From the NCBI RefSeq assembly GCF_000691145.1, contig NZ_ASJC01000001.1:620001-684000 (forward strand): a stretch of DNA of 64,000 bases. The letters are read 5' to 3'. This DNA is from Bacillus altitudinis 41KF2b. Lineage in GTDB: Bacteria; Bacillota; Bacilli; Bacillales; Bacillaceae. The translations under genes and the position numbers were made by a program. Below are positions 37,592-50,091 of the stretch, piece by piece (within the stretch, counting starts at the first letter, position 1; every line of letters begins with the position of its first letter). A model generated the notes under the pieces. The model saw nothing but the letters and a program-made list of their open reading frames with translations, was not told the origin of the DNA and made no database searches.

Positions 37592-37639
37592 CATCTATAT
37601 ATTGTGTTTTGAAAAAACATAGTATACTATATATAGTGA
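37592..37639 (+). promoter_or_regulatory. Two NrdR boxes in the nrdIEF promoter
   Basis: CTATATATTG centred in 37592-37607 and CTATATATAG centred in 37624-37639 both match the NrdR consensus acaCwATATATwGtgt. Their cores are 32 bp apart, three helical turns. The second overlaps a TATACT -10 at 37623-37628. This is the arrangement by which the ATP/dATP-sensing repressor NrdR controls ribonucleotide reductase genes. Confidence 0.85.
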
Positions 37640-37671
37640 ATAACGAAATGATCAACAATACTAAAAACTAG

Positions 37672-40138
<2,467 letters not shown>

Positions 40139-40155
40139 TTAAAGGAGAGTTTAAC

Positions 40156-41136
40156 GTGACAAAAATTTATGATGCAGCCAACTGGTCAAAACACGAAGAT
40201 GATTTTACACAAATGTTTTACAACCAAAACGTCAAGCAATTCTGGCTTCCAGAAGAGATTTCCTTAAACGGGGATCTCTTAACATGGAAATATTTAGGTG
40301 AAGAAGAGCGAGATACGTACATGAAGGTACTGGCTGGACTGACGTTACTTGATACAGAACAAGGAAATACAGGAATGCCGATAGTGGCTGAACATGTAGA
40401 CGGTCATCAGCGTAAAGCCGTGTTAAACTTTATGGCCATGATGGAAAATGCCGTGCATGCAAAATCATACTCAAATATCTTCATGACACTTGCACCGACT
40501 GAAACAATTAGTGAAGTATTTGAATGGGTCAAGAAAAATAAATTCTTGCAAAAGAAAGCAGATATGATTGTAAGTCTGTACCGTTCCATTCAAAAGGATG
40601 ACCCGATTTCCTTATTTAAAGCAATGGTTGCTTCAGTGTATTTAGAAAGCTTCCTATTCTATAGCGGCTTTTACTACCCGCTATATTTCTACGGTCAAGG
40701 AAAGCTCATGCAAAGTGGTGAAATCATTAACTTGATTTTGCGCGATGAAGCGATTCACGGTGTGTATGTTGGATTGTTAGCACAAGAAATTTACAACAAG
40801 CAAACACCTGACGTGCAAAAAGAGCTTTATGATTTCTCTATCGATCTGCTTAATGAGCTTTATGAAAATGAACTTCATTACACTGAGGATATTTATGACC
40901 AAGTCAATTTATCGCATGATGTGAAAAAGTTCATTCGTTACAATGCCAATAAAGCGTTAATGAACCTTGGATTTGCCCCTTACTTTGAAGAAGAAGAGAT
41001 CAACCCAATTGTATTGAACGGACTCAATACAAAAACAAAGTCACATGACTTCTTCTCAATGAAAGGGAACGGCTACAAAAAGGCAACAGTTGAGCCGTTA
41101 AAAGATGACGACTTCTTCTTTGGAGATGAATCATAA
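40156..41136 (+). CDS. nrdF: Class Ib ribonucleoside-diphosphate reductase beta subunit
   Basis: A 326-residue dimetal-tyrosyl radical subunit. GTG 40156 follows AAAGGAGAG. Metal ligands appear in LDTEQGNTG (Asp), [13 protein letters not shown] (Glu, His with radical Tyr) and RDEAIHGVY (Glu, His). It pairs with NrdE; NrdI activates it. A terminator follows. Confidence 0.97.
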   Translation: MTKIYDAANWSKHEDDFTQMFYNQNVKQFWLPEEISLNGDLLTWKYLGEEERDTYMKVLAGLTLLDTEQGNTGMPIVAEHVDGHQRKAVLNFMAMMENAVHAKSYSNIFMTLAPTETISEVFEWVKKNKFLQKKADMIVSLYRSIQKDDPISLFKAMVASVYLESFLFYSGFYYPLYFYGQGKLMQSGEIINLILRDEAIHGVYVGLLAQEIYNKQTPDVQKELYDFSIDLLNELYENELHYTEDIYDQVNLSHDVKKFIRYNANKALMNLGFAPYFEEEEINPIVLNGLNTKTKSHDFFSMKGNGYKKATVEPLKDDDFFFGDES

Positions 41137-41148
41137 GGAAAGCGTAAA

Positions 41149-41180
41149 AGTCAAAACGCATCACTCGTTTTGGCTTTTTG
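41149..41180 (+). terminator. Terminator after nrdF
   Basis: AGTCAAAACG pairs with CGTTTTGGCT (one G-T type pair) and is followed by TTTTTG. ymaB lies 40 bp further. Confidence 0.75.
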
Positions 41181-41220
41181 CCATTTCTAACAATGTGTTA
41201 CATACTGGAGGTTACCGAAC

Positions 41221-41838
41221 ATGGGAAAAATGGACGAAATCATTTTAGTTGCACCTCGCGCACGCGTGTTCCAAAACGAAACACTTGCGTTTAATGGTGT
41301 GAATAGTGAAGAGAAAACAATCAACACCATTATGAAAGAAATTGAAGAGCACTTCGAGCAAATGCGAAGAGGCGATGCTGAAGAAAATCCTGACTTTAAG
41401 CAGCCAATTCCATATGTTGTCATTAAGCGTGAGGACGAAGTGTATGTATATGAAAGACTTCAAGGTGGGGGAGAGACTCGCTTACATCATAAGTTATCTC
41501 TTGGCTTTGGCGGTCATATGAATTTCATTGAAGGAAAAAAATTTGCTGAGATTCTAAAAGAAAATACCGATCGTGAACTGGACGAGGAACTTTCGATTCA
41601 AGAAGAAGACAAACTTGAGATGAAAACCCATGGGCTCATTAATGATGATGACAACAGTGTCGGCCGTGTGCACATCGGACTGTTATCAGCCCTTGAATTA
41701 TCGCCAGGTGCTCATGTAGAAGTAAAAGAAACAGATCAAATCTCAGGGAAATGGATGAAAGTAACAGATTTGAAAAAGCCTGAGTACTTCGATCGTCTTG
41801 AAACATGGTCTCAATTTGTCGTGAACATTTTAGCATAA
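41221..41838 (+). CDS. ymaB: YmaB, Nudix-like protein
   Basis: A 205-residue protein downstream of nrdF as in B. subtilis. It contains a degenerate Nudix box: GGHMNFIEG followed by ENTDRELDEELSI, i.e. the RELxEE element with a longer leading spacing. Its role is not well defined; the constant link to nrdIEF suggests nucleotide metabolism, which is inference. ACTGGAGG precedes the ATG. Confidence 0.88.
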   Translation: MGKMDEIILVAPRARVFQNETLAFNGVNSEEKTINTIMKEIEEHFEQMRRGDAEENPDFKQPIPYVVIKREDEVYVYERLQGGGETRLHHKLSLGFGGHMNFIEGKKFAEILKENTDRELDEELSIQEEDKLEMKTHGLINDDDNSVGRVHIGLLSALELSPGAHVEVKETDQISGKWMKVTDLKKPEYFDRLETWSQFVVNILA

Positions 41839-41848
41839 TTGGATAGAC

Positions 41849-41892
41849 AACAAACCGGCTCTAAAGATGACTTGAGCCGGTTTGTTTTTTAG
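41849..41892. terminator. Bidirectional terminator between ymaB and cwlC
   Basis: AACAAACCGGCTC and GAGCCGGTTTGTTTTTT form a 13-bp stem between convergent genes. Confidence 0.94.
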
Positions 41893-41893
41893 A

Positions 41894-42652
41894 TTATTGA
41901 AAAACGAATGCGTCGTGACCGGCCTGCTTTAATCGAGCGACGAGGTCATCTGCATTTTGCTTTGAACGGAAAGCGCCAGCTTGGACTCGGTACATGCCGC
42001 TATCCAGTACGACCAGCGCTTCAAATCCTTTGGATCTGAGTGTAGCTGCTAGTTCATCCGCATTGGCTTTGACCTTGAAAGCCCCTGCTTGCACTTTATA
42101 TAGGTTACTTGCTTTTTTTTTCAATTGAAGGGCTTTTTCTAATCCAGTGGCATGAGCACGAGCGATCCCTTGAAGGAAAGTAGTGTTACGGAGCTTATTT
42201 GCATCAGCTACCGTATCAATGAAACCGTTTTCAGTTAAAATGGCAGACATAGAAGTTTCCCGCAGAACGTGGAAGTTCGCCGTTTTCTTGCCGCGGTCGG
42301 CAAAATCAACGGAGCGGACAATCTCATCATGAAGGGCATTGCGATACGTGGTGGTTGGTGCTGAAACGCCAGGGTACACATAACTTTCAAAACCTGTGCC
42401 TCCGCCAGCATTAATATGAATAGACACGAAATAGTCAGCTCCCCAGCTGTTTGCCGCATTCGTACGCTGGGATAACGTGACGGATTGGTCAATTGAACGA
42501 CTTAAGCGGACGGAAACCCCATCATATTCACTAATCAACATATCTCTCAGAAAAAGCGCAATTTGCAGTGTGATATTTTTCTCCAAAAGTCCATTAGCAG
42601 CAGCTCCAGAATCTGTTCCTCCGTGGCCAGGATCAATAAAAATTTTCACCAT
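41894..42652 (-). CDS. cwlC: Sporulation N-acetylmuramoyl-L-alanine amidase CwlC
   Basis: A 252-residue peptidoglycan amidase without a signal peptide, used from the mother cell to lyse its own wall and release the spore. The Amidase_3 zinc ligands are in FIDPGHGGTDSG, the Glu in the early ANGLLEKNI, SIHINAGGG, and the catalytic Glu in LTENGFI. The C-terminal ~75 residues hold two SPOR repeats (YKVQAGAFKVKANADELA and YRVQAGAFRSKQNADDLV) that bind denuded glycan strands. Confidence 0.96.
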   Translation of the reverse strand: MVKIFIDPGHGGTDSGAAANGLLEKNITLQIALFLRDMLISEYDGVSVRLSRSIDQSVTLSQRTNAANSWGADYFVSIHINAGGGTGFESYVYPGVSAPTTTYRNALHDEIVRSVDFADRGKKTANFHVLRETSMSAILTENGFIDTVADANKLRNTTFLQGIARAHATGLEKALQLKKKASNLYKVQAGAFKVKANADELAATLRSKGFEALVVLDSGMYRVQAGAFRSKQNADDLVARLKQAGHDAFVFQ

Positions 42653-42671
42653 CTATTCATCACCTCGTCTT

Positions 42672-42680
42672 TATTTTATG
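42672..42680 (-). promoter_or_regulatory. SigK -10 box of cwlC
   Basis: On the minus strand CATAAAATA matches CATANNNTA, ~20 bp before the cwlC start. cwlC is SigK-dependent in B. subtilis. The -35 is less clear. Confidence 0.55.
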
Positions 42681-42972
42681 AGGAAATAGAAAAATTGCCT
42701 GTACAAAATGCGGAAATCCTCGAGACTCTTTTCTGCACAATTTGTGATGAAAAAGCGCCATTTTTCTTAGAAAAAACAAATTGTTGGTTTGTCCGCCCGA
42801 AATGGATGAATACAATGGAAATAGCACATCATTTCCTGGGAAACCGCACAATCCCCTACAATAACCGGTATCTCGGGTCATTTTGACAGTAAACCGATGC
42901 TAGTGCGGGCGATTGTCACGATTACAGCTCCACCTGAATAGATTAAAGAGAGAAGAGCGAGAGGTGAATACG

Positions 42973-43932
42973 TTGGAGCGAGCTGTCACATATAAAAATA
43001 ACGGCCAAATCAACATTATACTTAATGGACAGAAGCAAGTATTGGTTGATGCAGATTCAGAGGCAGAATACCTAGAGGCCTTGCAAAAAAATGAGGCCAA
43101 ACACAGCATCTTACGAGAAATAGAACGAGAAATGAACAGCCTTGTCGGGATGGATGAAATGAAACGAAACATAAAAGAAATTTATGCTTGGATTTTTGTG
43201 AATCAAAAAAGACAAGAACAAGGATTAAAGGTAGGAAAGCAAGCGCTTCATATGATGTTTAAAGGAAATCCTGGCACAGGGAAAACAACGGTTGCACGGC
43301 TTGTCGGGAAGCTTTTCTTTGAAATGAATGTTCTTTCAAAGGGGCACTTAATTGAAGCGGAACGAGGAGATCTGGTTGGAGAGTACATTGGACATACAGC
43401 TCAAAAAACAAGAGATTTGATTAAAAAATCACTAGGCGGCATTTTGTTCATCGATGAAGCCTATTCTCTTGCCCGCGGAGGAGAGAAAGATTTTGGGAAA
43501 GAAGCCATTGATACCCTTGTAAAACATATGGAGGATAAGCAGCATGAATTCATCCTCATCTTAGCTGGATACTCCAAGGAAATGGATCATTTTCTTTCTC
43601 TAAATCCTGGTCTACAATCGAGATTTCCGATCAATATCAACTTCCCTGATTATACGGTCGATCAGCTGATGGATATTGCAAAACGAATGATGGCCGATCG
43701 GGAATATGTCTTTACCCAAGAGGCAGAATGGAAACTGCGAGACTATTTAATGCACATCAAGAGCACCACGAGTCCTGCCAAATTCAGCAACGGCCGTTTT
43801 GTGCGAAACACCATTGAAAAAGCGATTCGAACTCAGGCTATGAGGCTGCTTCTTGTGGATCATTATGATAAAAAAGACTTACTTACGATTAAAAGCCATG
43901 ATCTGCAAATGAAAGAGGATACGCCTTCTTGA
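42973..43932 (+). CDS. spoVK: Stage V sporulation protein K (AAA+ ATPase)
   Basis: A 319-residue AAA+ protein of the CbbX/SpoVK group. TTG 42973 is preceded by AGAGGTGA, and the resulting N-terminus (LERAVTYKNNGQINIILNG) matches the B. subtilis protein. Walker A GNPGTGKTTVARL, Walker B GGILFIDEAYSL and an arginine finger in PGLQSRFP are present. It is required for spore maturation. Confidence 0.95.
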   Translation: MERAVTYKNNGQINIILNGQKQVLVDADSEAEYLEALQKNEAKHSILREIEREMNSLVGMDEMKRNIKEIYAWIFVNQKRQEQGLKVGKQALHMMFKGNPGTGKTTVARLVGKLFFEMNVLSKGHLIEAERGDLVGEYIGHTAQKTRDLIKKSLGGILFIDEAYSLARGGEKDFGKEAIDTLVKHMEDKQHEFILILAGYSKEMDHFLSLNPGLQSRFPININFPDYTVDQLMDIAKRMMADREYVFTQEAEWKLRDYLMHIKSTTSPAKFSNGRFVRNTIEKAIRTQAMRLLLVDHYDKKDLLTIKSHDLQMKEDTPS

Positions 43933-43952
43933 AATGGCGTATCCTTTTTGTA
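43917..43952 (+). terminator. spoVK terminator
   Basis: GGATACGCC and GGCGTATCC flank TTCTTGAAAT, followed by TTTTTG. Confidence 0.93.
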
Positions 43953-44052
43953 AAGAGACAAGAAATTAAACCTTCCGAATGGTGGTATACGTGTGGTGTG
44001 TTTGGTATGATGGTACTACTGAAACTTAAGTACAGAAAGGAAACAACTGACG

Positions 44053-45315
44053 TTGAATGAACATGAAATGATCGAAAAAGCGATCCTTGTCGGCTGTCAA
44101 CTGCCGCATATAACGGATGAACGCTTTCAATATTCTATGGAAGAATTAGCTTCCTTAACCAAAACAGCTGGCGGTGAAGCTGTCAGCATCATGACGCAAA
44201 AAAGAAATAGACAAGACAGCGCGACTTACATCGGGAAAGGGAAAGTGGAAGAGCTTGAAGTGCTTTGCGAAGAGTTAGACTGTGACGTTATTATTTTTAA
44301 CGACGAGCTTTCGCCTAGCCAGTTAAAAGCTTTGGCGACTGCCTTAGATGTGAAAATCATTGACCGTACGCAATTGATTCTAGACATCTTTGCCAAAAGA
44401 GCCCGTACAAGAGAGGGGAAGCTGCAAATAGAGCTTGCCCAGCTTCAGTATGCCTTGCCGAGGCTAAGTGGACAAGGGATCAGCCTTTCAAGACAAGGCG
44501 GCGGAATTGGCGCAAGAGGTCCAGGTGAAACAAAACTTGAAACAGACAGACGTCATATTCGAAACCGCATACACGAAATTCACGGACAACTGTCTGCAGT
44601 CAAAGAACACCGCACGAGATACCGGGAACGACGGAAAAAAAATGGCGTATTCCAAATCGCTATTGTCGGGTACACAAATGCCGGGAAATCAACATTGTTT
44701 AACCAGTTAACAGAAGCGGATAGCCATGAAGAAGATTTGCTGTTTGCTACACTTGACCCAATGACGCGTAAAATGACACTTGAATCTGGCTACAGTGTAC
44801 TGATTTCCGATACAGTTGGTTTTATTCAAGACCTTCCAACCACACTGATTGCAGCATTTCGTTCCACTCTTGAAGAAGTAAAAGAAGCAGACTATTTGCT
44901 TCATGTGATCGATTCTTCGAATGAGGATTATGAAGGGCATGAACGAACGGTTCATAAGCTTTTAGAAGAATTAGAAGCTGATCGTATTCCGATGCTGACA
45001 GTCTATAACAAAAAAGACCAAATCAGGCCGGATTTTATCCCTTCCTCAAAGCAGCGCCACATTTTAATCAGTGCTAGGCGCGAGGAAGATGTGAAGCGGT
45101 TAAAAGCGGATATCATGGCTGAACTGAAAAAAGATTTTTTAAAGCCATATCATGTAAGAATTCCGGCATATGAAGGAAAACTCATATCTGCCTTAAAGTC
45201 AGAAACCTTGGTGGAATCACTGGAATTCCAAAAGGAAGCAGAGCTTTATGACATCACTGGATTTAGTGGTGAGGAGCAAACCATATTAGGACAAATCAAG
45301 AAGTATATGTTGTAG
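44053..45315 (+). CDS. hflX: GTPase HflX
   Basis: A 420-residue ribosome-associated GTPase that splits stalled or hibernating 70S particles. TTG 44053 follows AGAAAGGAAAC; ATG 44062 is an alternative. The N-terminal HflX domain ends in the Gly-rich [21 protein letters not shown] region (seen as [13 protein letters not shown]). G1 is [10 protein letters not shown]3 is DTVGF, and G4 appears as YNKKD. B. subtilis calls it YnbA. Confidence 0.95.
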   Translation: MNEHEMIEKAILVGCQLPHITDERFQYSMEELASLTKTAGGEAVSIMTQKRNRQDSATYIGKGKVEELEVLCEELDCDVIIFNDELSPSQLKALATALDVKIIDRTQLILDIFAKRARTREGKLQIELAQLQYALPRLSGQGISLSRQGGGIGARGPGETKLETDRRHIRNRIHEIHGQLSAVKEHRTRYRERRKKNGVFQIAIVGYTNAGKSTLFNQLTEADSHEEDLLFATLDPMTRKMTLESGYSVLISDTVGFIQDLPTTLIAAFRSTLEEVKEADYLLHVIDSSNEDYEGHERTVHKLLEELEADRIPMLTVYNKKDQIRPDFIPSSKQRHILISARREEDVKRLKADIMAELKKDFLKPYHVRIPAYEGKLISALKSETLVESLEFQKEAELYDITGFSGEEQTILGQIKKYML

Positions 45316-45333
45316 GAAAGGAATTAAATCACG

Positions 45334-46614
45334 ATGTTTCACACTTTAAAACATGGCACCATTTTAGAAAAAAAAGCAGCAGAAGCAGAACAAGACATTT
45401 CACAAATACATCAGCAAATTGATCGAAAGAGCGAACAAAATGAGTGGCGGGTTCTTGAAAGCTACCGGAAACATAAAGTCAGCGACTCTCATTTTAACCC
45501 GACAACTGGTTATGGCTACGATGATATGGGAAGAGACACGTTAGAAAAGATCTATGCGGATGTATTTGGAGGGGAAAGCGGTCTTGTACGCCCGCAGATC
45601 ATTTCTGGAACACATGCCATTTCCATCGCCTTATTCGGTGTGCTAAGACCTGGTGATGAATTGATCTACATGACGGGGAAACCTTACGATACCCTAGAAG
45701 AGATTGTCGGGATTCGCGGCAAAGAAGGGACAGGCTCATTAAAAGATTTTCAGATCGATTACAAAGCCATTGATTTGCGTCAAGATGGATCTGTCGATTT
45801 CGACAAAGTCAAAGAATCTATTTCCCCAAAAACAAAAGTCATCGGGATTCAGCGTTCTAAAGGCTATGCGTCAAGACCATCCTTTACAATAGAAGAAATT
45901 GAACAAATGATTTCATTTGTGAAAGACATCAATGAGGACATCATTGTGTTTGTTGACAACTGCTATGGTGAATTTACTGAATTACAAGAGCCGTGTCATG
46001 TGGGCGCAGACCTTATGGCAGGTTCTCTCATTAAAAACCCAGGCGGCGGCCTTGCCAAAACGGGCGGTTACATCGTCGGAAAAGAAAAATGGGTAGAGGC
46101 TTGCTCTTATCGAATGACATCTCCAGGCATCGGCAGTGAAGCGGGTGCATCGCTGTATGCGCTTCAGGAAATGTATCAAGGATTTTTCTTAGCACCGCAT
46201 GTTGTTGCACAAAGTTTAAAAGGCGCCGTGTTTACAGCGCGTTTTCTTGAAAAACTCGGGTTCCAAACAAACCCGGCGTGGAATGCGAAAAGAACCGACT
46301 TGATTCAATCTGTAGAATTTGGAGACCCTAAAAAAATGATTGCATTTTGTCAGGCGATTCAATATGCATCACCGATTAACAGTCATGTCACACCGCATGC
46401 AAGCTATATGCCGGGATACGAGGACGATGTGATTATGGCAGCGGGCACATTTGTCCAAGGAGCCAGCATTGAATTATCAGCTGATGGTCCGATTAGACCG
46501 CCTTACACAGCCTATGTTCAGGGCGGTCTCACGTATGCCCATGTGAAAAATGCCATTTGCAGTGCTGTAGATGCCTTACTAGAGCAAGGTTTTATTGAAG
46601 TGCCTGCTCGATAA
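45334..46614 (+). CDS. ynbB: Methionine gamma-lyase family PLP protein YnbB
   Basis: A 426-residue protein of the 'aluminium resistance' / Met_gamma_lyase family. The PLP-lysine region is in GSLIKNPGGGLAKTGGYI, with GTHAISIALFG and FVDNCYGEFTE also typical. The true reaction in bacilli is not established to my knowledge. It lies 18 bp after hflX and before glnR, the conserved order. Confidence 0.9.
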   Translation: MFHTLKHGTILEKKAAEAEQDISQIHQQIDRKSEQNEWRVLESYRKHKVSDSHFNPTTGYGYDDMGRDTLEKIYADVFGGESGLVRPQIISGTHAISIALFGVLRPGDELIYMTGKPYDTLEEIVGIRGKEGTGSLKDFQIDYKAIDLRQDGSVDFDKVKESISPKTKVIGIQRSKGYASRPSFTIEEIEQMISFVKDINEDIIVFVDNCYGEFTELQEPCHVGADLMAGSLIKNPGGGLAKTGGYIVGKEKWVEACSYRMTSPGIGSEAGASLYALQEMYQGFFLAPHVVAQSLKGAVFTARFLEKLGFQTNPAWNAKRTDLIQSVEFGDPKKMIAFCQAIQYASPINSHVTPHASYMPGYEDDVIMAAGTFVQGASIELSADGPIRPPYTAYVQGGLTYAHVKNAICSAVDALLEQGFIEVPAR

Positions 46615-46623
46615 AAAAATCCA

Positions 46624-46674
46624 TGTTAATATTCCTAACATTTCGTTGACACATAATATAACATGACATATAAT
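46624..46674 (+). promoter_or_regulatory. glnRA promoter with two GlnR/TnrA operators
   Basis: TGTTA-N7-TAACA at 46624-46640 fits the TGTNA-N7-TNACA consensus exactly, and TGACA-N7-TAACA at 46647-46663 is one step off. The promoter has TTGACA at 46646-46651 and TATAAT at 46669-46674 with 17 bp spacing, so the second site covers it. This is the known autoregulation of glnRA by GlnR with feedback-inhibited glutamine synthetase. Confidence 0.93.
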
Positions 46675-46705
46675 AAATTTAAGCAAAGAGGAGGAGACAG
46701 TTGAG

Positions 46706-47116
46706 ATGAGTGATAACATTCGCCGCTCAATGCCTTTATTCCCAATTGGGATTGTCATGCAGCTAACAGAATTATCTGCAAGACAAATTCGCTATTATGA
46801 GGAAAATGGTTTAGTATTTCCAGCTAGAAGTGATGGGAATCGCCGATTGTTTTCTTTCCATGATGTTGATAAATTACTAGAAATCAAAAACCTCATCGAA
46901 CAAGGTGTAAACATGGCAGGCATCAAAAAACTTTTTGCCAAAGCTGAGGCAGAAAATCCATCGTCTGAAACAAAGACAGAGGAGAAAACCACAGCGAAGC
47001 ACAACTTGACAGATGATGAACTCAGGAAGCTACTGAAGAAGGAACTCATTCAGGCTGGACGTTTCCAACAAGGAACGACCTTTAGGCAGGGGGATATGTC
47101 AAGGTTCTTCCGTTAA
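46706..47116 (+). CDS. glnR: Glutamine synthetase repressor GlnR
   Basis: A 136-residue MerR-family regulator. The N-terminal winged helix ([29 protein letters not shown], seen as [13 protein letters not shown]) binds the sites above. The C-terminal tail ([19 protein letters not shown]) is the autoinhibitory segment that senses the glutamine synthetase complex. The start follows GAGGAGG. Confidence 0.96.
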   Translation: MSDNIRRSMPLFPIGIVMQLTELSARQIRYYEENGLVFPARSDGNRRLFSFHDVDKLLEIKNLIEQGVNMAGIKKLFAKAEAENPSSETKTEEKTTAKHNLTDDELRKLLKKELIQAGRFQQGTTFRQGDMSRFFR

Positions 47117-47176
47117 CCAATTAGCAAAAGCATTGCTATACACATTTTACCTTTTGTAGGGGAGGAGTTTTACGAA

Positions 47177-48511
47177 ATGGCAAAGTACACAAGAGAAGAT
47201 ATCGTAAAATTAGTAAATGAGGAAAACGTAAAGTACATCCGTCTGCAATTTACAGACATTCTCGGAACAATTAAAAATGTTGAGATTCCTGTGAGCCAGT
47301 TAGAAAAAGCTCTCGATAACAAATGTATGTTTGATGGTTCATCTATTGAAGGGTTTGTACGTATCGAAGAATCAGATATGTACCTATATCCAGATCTAAA
47401 CACGTTTGTTATTTTCCCTTGGACAGCAGAAAAAGGTAAAGTTGCACGCTTTATTTGTGACATTTATAAGCCAGACGGAACACCATTTGATGGAGACCCT
47501 CGTAACAACTTAAAGCGTATCTTGAAGGAAATGGAAGAACTAGGATTTAGTGATTTCAACCTTGGACCTGAGCCAGAATTCTTCTTATTTAAATTAGACG
47601 AAAAAGGCGAGCCAACGCTCGAACTAAACGATAAAGGTGGATACTTTGACCTTGCACCAACAGATCTAGGCGAAAACTGCCGCCGTGACATCGTGCTTGA
47701 GCTTGAAGAAATGGGCTTTGAAATTGAAGCGTCTCACCACGAAGTAGCACCTGGACAGCATGAAATTGACTTCAAATATGCAGGCGCTATCCGCTCTTGT
47801 GATGACATTCAAACGTTCAAACTCGTTGTTAAAACAATTGCGAGAAAGCACGGACTTCATGCGACATTCATGCCAAAACCATTGTTCGGTGTAAACGGAT
47901 CTGGTATGCACTGTAACCTATCATTATTCAAAAATGGCAAAAACGCATTCTTTGATGAAAAAGCAGATTTACAATTAAGCGAGACAGCTAGACACTTTAT
48001 CGCAGGTATCGTGAAGCACGCAACAAGCTTCACAGCGGTCACAAACCCGACGGTGAACTCTTACAAACGTCTTGTTCCTGGCTATGAAGCACCTTGCTAC
48101 GTAGCATGGAGTGCACAAAACCGCAGCCCATTGATTCGTATTCCAGCATCACGCGGCATTAGCACACGTGTAGAAGTACGCAGTGTAGACCCATCTGCAA
48201 ACCCATACCTTGCACTAAGTGTATTACTTGCAGCAGGTCTAGACGGAATCAAAAACAAACTAGACGCACCAGCGCCAATCGACAGAAACATCTATGTCAT
48301 GGACAAAGAAGAGCGCCTTGAAAACGGCATCGCTGACTTACCTGCAACACTTGCAGAAGCACTTGAGCTGCTCAAGTCAAACGAAGTCATGATCAACGCA
48401 CTAGGCGATCACTTATTCGAGCACTTCATCGAATCAAAAGAAATCGAATGGGATATGTTCCGCACCCAAGTACACCCATGGGAACGCGATCAGTATATGT
48501 CTCAGTATTAA
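47177..48511 (+). CDS. glnA: Glutamine synthetase type I
   Basis: A 444-residue GSI-alpha enzyme making glutamine from glutamate, ATP and ammonia. Signatures are FDGSSIEGF, the [10 protein letters not shown] metal site, [21 protein letters not shown] and the Arg-containing [13 protein letters not shown]. The Arg62-type feedback residue region ([10 protein letters not shown]) is intact, so it can also act as chemical co-repressor with GlnR. The C-terminal codons are duplicated at 53.26 kb (see the direct repeat). Confidence 0.97.
   Translation: MAKYTREDIVKLVNEENVKYIRLQFTDILGTIKNVEIPVSQLEKALDNKCMFDGSSIEGFVRIEESDMYLYPDLNTFVIFPWTAEKGKVARFICDIYKPDGTPFDGDPRNNLKRILKEMEELGFSDFNLGPEPEFFLFKLDEKGEPTLELNDKGGYFDLAPTDLGENCRRDIVLELEEMGFEIEASHHEVAPGQHEIDFKYAGAIRSCDDIQTFKLVVKTIARKHGLHATFMPKPLFGVNGSGMHCNLSLFKNGKNAFFDEKADLQLSETARHFIAGIVKHATSFTAVTNPTVNSYKRLVPGYEAPCYVAWSAQNRSPLIRIPASRGISTRVEVRSVDPSANPYLALSVLLAAGLDGIKNKLDAPAPIDRNIYVMDKEERLENGIADLPATLAEALELLKSNEVMINALGDHLFEHFIESKEIEWDMFRTQVHPWERDQYMSQY
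48470..48509 (+). repeat. glnA 3'-end direct repeat, copy 1 (possible attachment site)
   Basis: The last 40 bp of glnA coding sequence recur at 53259-53298 with 35 of 40 matches, including an uninterrupted 21-bp identity at 48479-48499. The accessory island starts right after this copy. Confidence 0.85.
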
Positions 48512-48516
48512 TAAAG

Positions 48517-48558
48517 AAATCCTCTTGGAGCCATTGGCTTCAGGGGGATTTTTGTTTT
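48517..48558 (+). terminator. glnRA terminator
   Basis: AAATCCTCTTGGAGCC and GGCTTCAGGGGGATTT pair imperfectly around ATT, followed by TTGTTTTT. Confidence 0.8.
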
Positions 48559-48946
48559 TATGAGTGTTTCTTATATTTTAAAATGAAGCAGGCACCACCC
48601 ACCATTCACCCACAAAAAAGTGATAAAAAACCACTCCATTATCTTGGAGATATACTCTTCATAATTATTCATTGAATCTGTGTCTATTTTTTCTAGTATG
48701 AGGTCCAAGCCAACGAAGCTGTACCTATGCAGAAAGATGAGAAGCAGCTACTAATGATTAGATTGCCCTCAAAGTGTGCAAGACGATTCTGACGAGAATG
48801 ATTAAAAAGAAGAGGAAGACGGGGCTGCCTAAGATGGCACGCAAACGATCAAAACGGTGGTTCCTACTTTATCGCTTAGAGGATGGACATCGTGTTCATC
48901 TATATGAACTGCTTAGTCGGATCAGGAAAAGGTGGAGGATTATCAG
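48559..48946. other. ~390-bp gap with degenerate sequence after glnA
   Basis: No supported gene. A Lys/Arg-rich plus-strand frame ending at the GGAGG site (RLEDGHRVHLYELLSRIRKR) looks like a gene remnant, but it has no start and I cannot identify it. It is the left edge of the accessory island. Confidence 0.35.
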
Positions 48947-49505
48947 ATGAAAAACAAATTCTTAGAAGGAGACTGGATTAAAGCATCTAAGAAAGGAAAA
49001 AGAGAACAACTTAATAAAGCAGGTTATGTACTTAAAGTAGCCGAGGATGATATTTTAGTAAGGTTCCTTAGTGGTAATACTTTGGTTGTTCCAAAGTCTT
49101 GGGCTGAAAATTTGGATGAGGCACTTATTGTTGTAATATCATCGGTTGGGAATTATGGGTTACAAGAAAAGAGTGATATACTCTACCCTGCTAAATTTGA
49201 AGGTGTTATCGCTGTAGGAGCATTAAATATGAACGGTGATATATGGAAAGGGACAACTGTAGGTAATGGCCTTAAATGTGTTACTTCCGGGGCATTATAT
49301 AAAAAGTTATTCAAAAGATGGTTCTTTTTTATATAGTAGTGGTACTTCAATGGCGGCTGCCTACATGGCAGGTCTTGCTGCTCTCTTTTTTGAAGAATAT
49401 TCTTCTTATAATAAATCCACAATCTCTAAAAAATCATGGGAAAAAATCAAAAATTCAGATAAAATAAATGGGTATTCAGTTATGGATACAGTTAAATTTT
49501 TTTGA
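48947..49505 (+). pseudogene. Chimeric pseudogene: small N-terminal domain joined to a frameshifted subtilisin (S8) fragment
   Basis: ATG 48947 has GGAGG 7 nt upstream. Residues 1-~57 (GDWIKASKKGKREQLNKAGY, WAENLDEAL) resemble the front of IDEAL-type regulator proteins. They run directly into the C-terminal half of an S8 peptidase: IVVISSVGNYGLQ (oxyanion Asn region), then FEGVIAVGALN. At about 49290-49310 the frame shifts by +1, and the peptidase continues as SYSKDGSFLYSSGTSMAAAYMAG with the catalytic Ser. The Asp and His parts are absent. This is a non-functional fusion left by a deletion plus a frameshift. Confidence 0.75.
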
Positions 49506-49520
49506 GAAACTAGGGTTTAT

Positions 49521-50077
49521 ATGAAGAATAAGCTTATTTTAGTAGTACTGTCTTTTATTCTATGTTTTTCGCGGTGACTCCAGCATATTCTTAGAGCGTA
49601 ACTTCACTGAATAGTGAACTTGTGGTTAGTGATCAATTGATTGAACAAGATACGAGGATACCAGTATAGATGTTTCAAACTTTAATAAAGAATTTGACTT
49701 TCTTTTGAATGATCCAGTATTTATTGAAATAGAAGAAACTTTAGCGTTACAGAGTCAGAATGCTGAATTGAAAGAAGACAGTGTAACTGGTCAGTGGATA
49801 CCGGTGGTGGCTGCTGCTTTAAGATTATTAATTTCTCAAGTTGGAAAAAAGGGAATGCAAAAAGGATGGAAAGTAGCTAGACCATATGTGCAGAAAGCAT
49901 TAAAGGCGCCTCAAAATCGTATTATTGATGGCCCTGGATCAGGAGGGTGCATTATACAGGTACGTAGCAAAAAAACCACTATTCAGACTAGATTATGCAC
50001 CTATAAAACATGGAAGACCTGCTGTTCTGCATTATCATGTTCCACCAAATCTAGAAGATCATCATGTTATTTTCTAA
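49521..50077 (+). pseudogene. Decayed secreted toxin-like gene
   Basis: ATG 49521 opens a signal peptide (MKNKLILVVLSFILCF) that breaks at ~49575 by frameshift. Further stops and shifts occur to 49690, after which a good frame resumes (VTGQWIPVVAAALRLLIS, KKGMQKGWKVARPYVQKA, GPGSGG). A one-base insertion near 49950 moves the C-terminal part to another frame that reads KKPLFRLDYAPIKHG and HYHVPPNLEDHHVIF, ending at 50077. The His-rich HYHVPPN...HH end looks catalytic, and the product is probably a small secreted toxin. An immunity-like gene follows at 15 bp. Confidence 0.7.
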
Positions 50078-50091
50078 AGGGGAGATCAACG

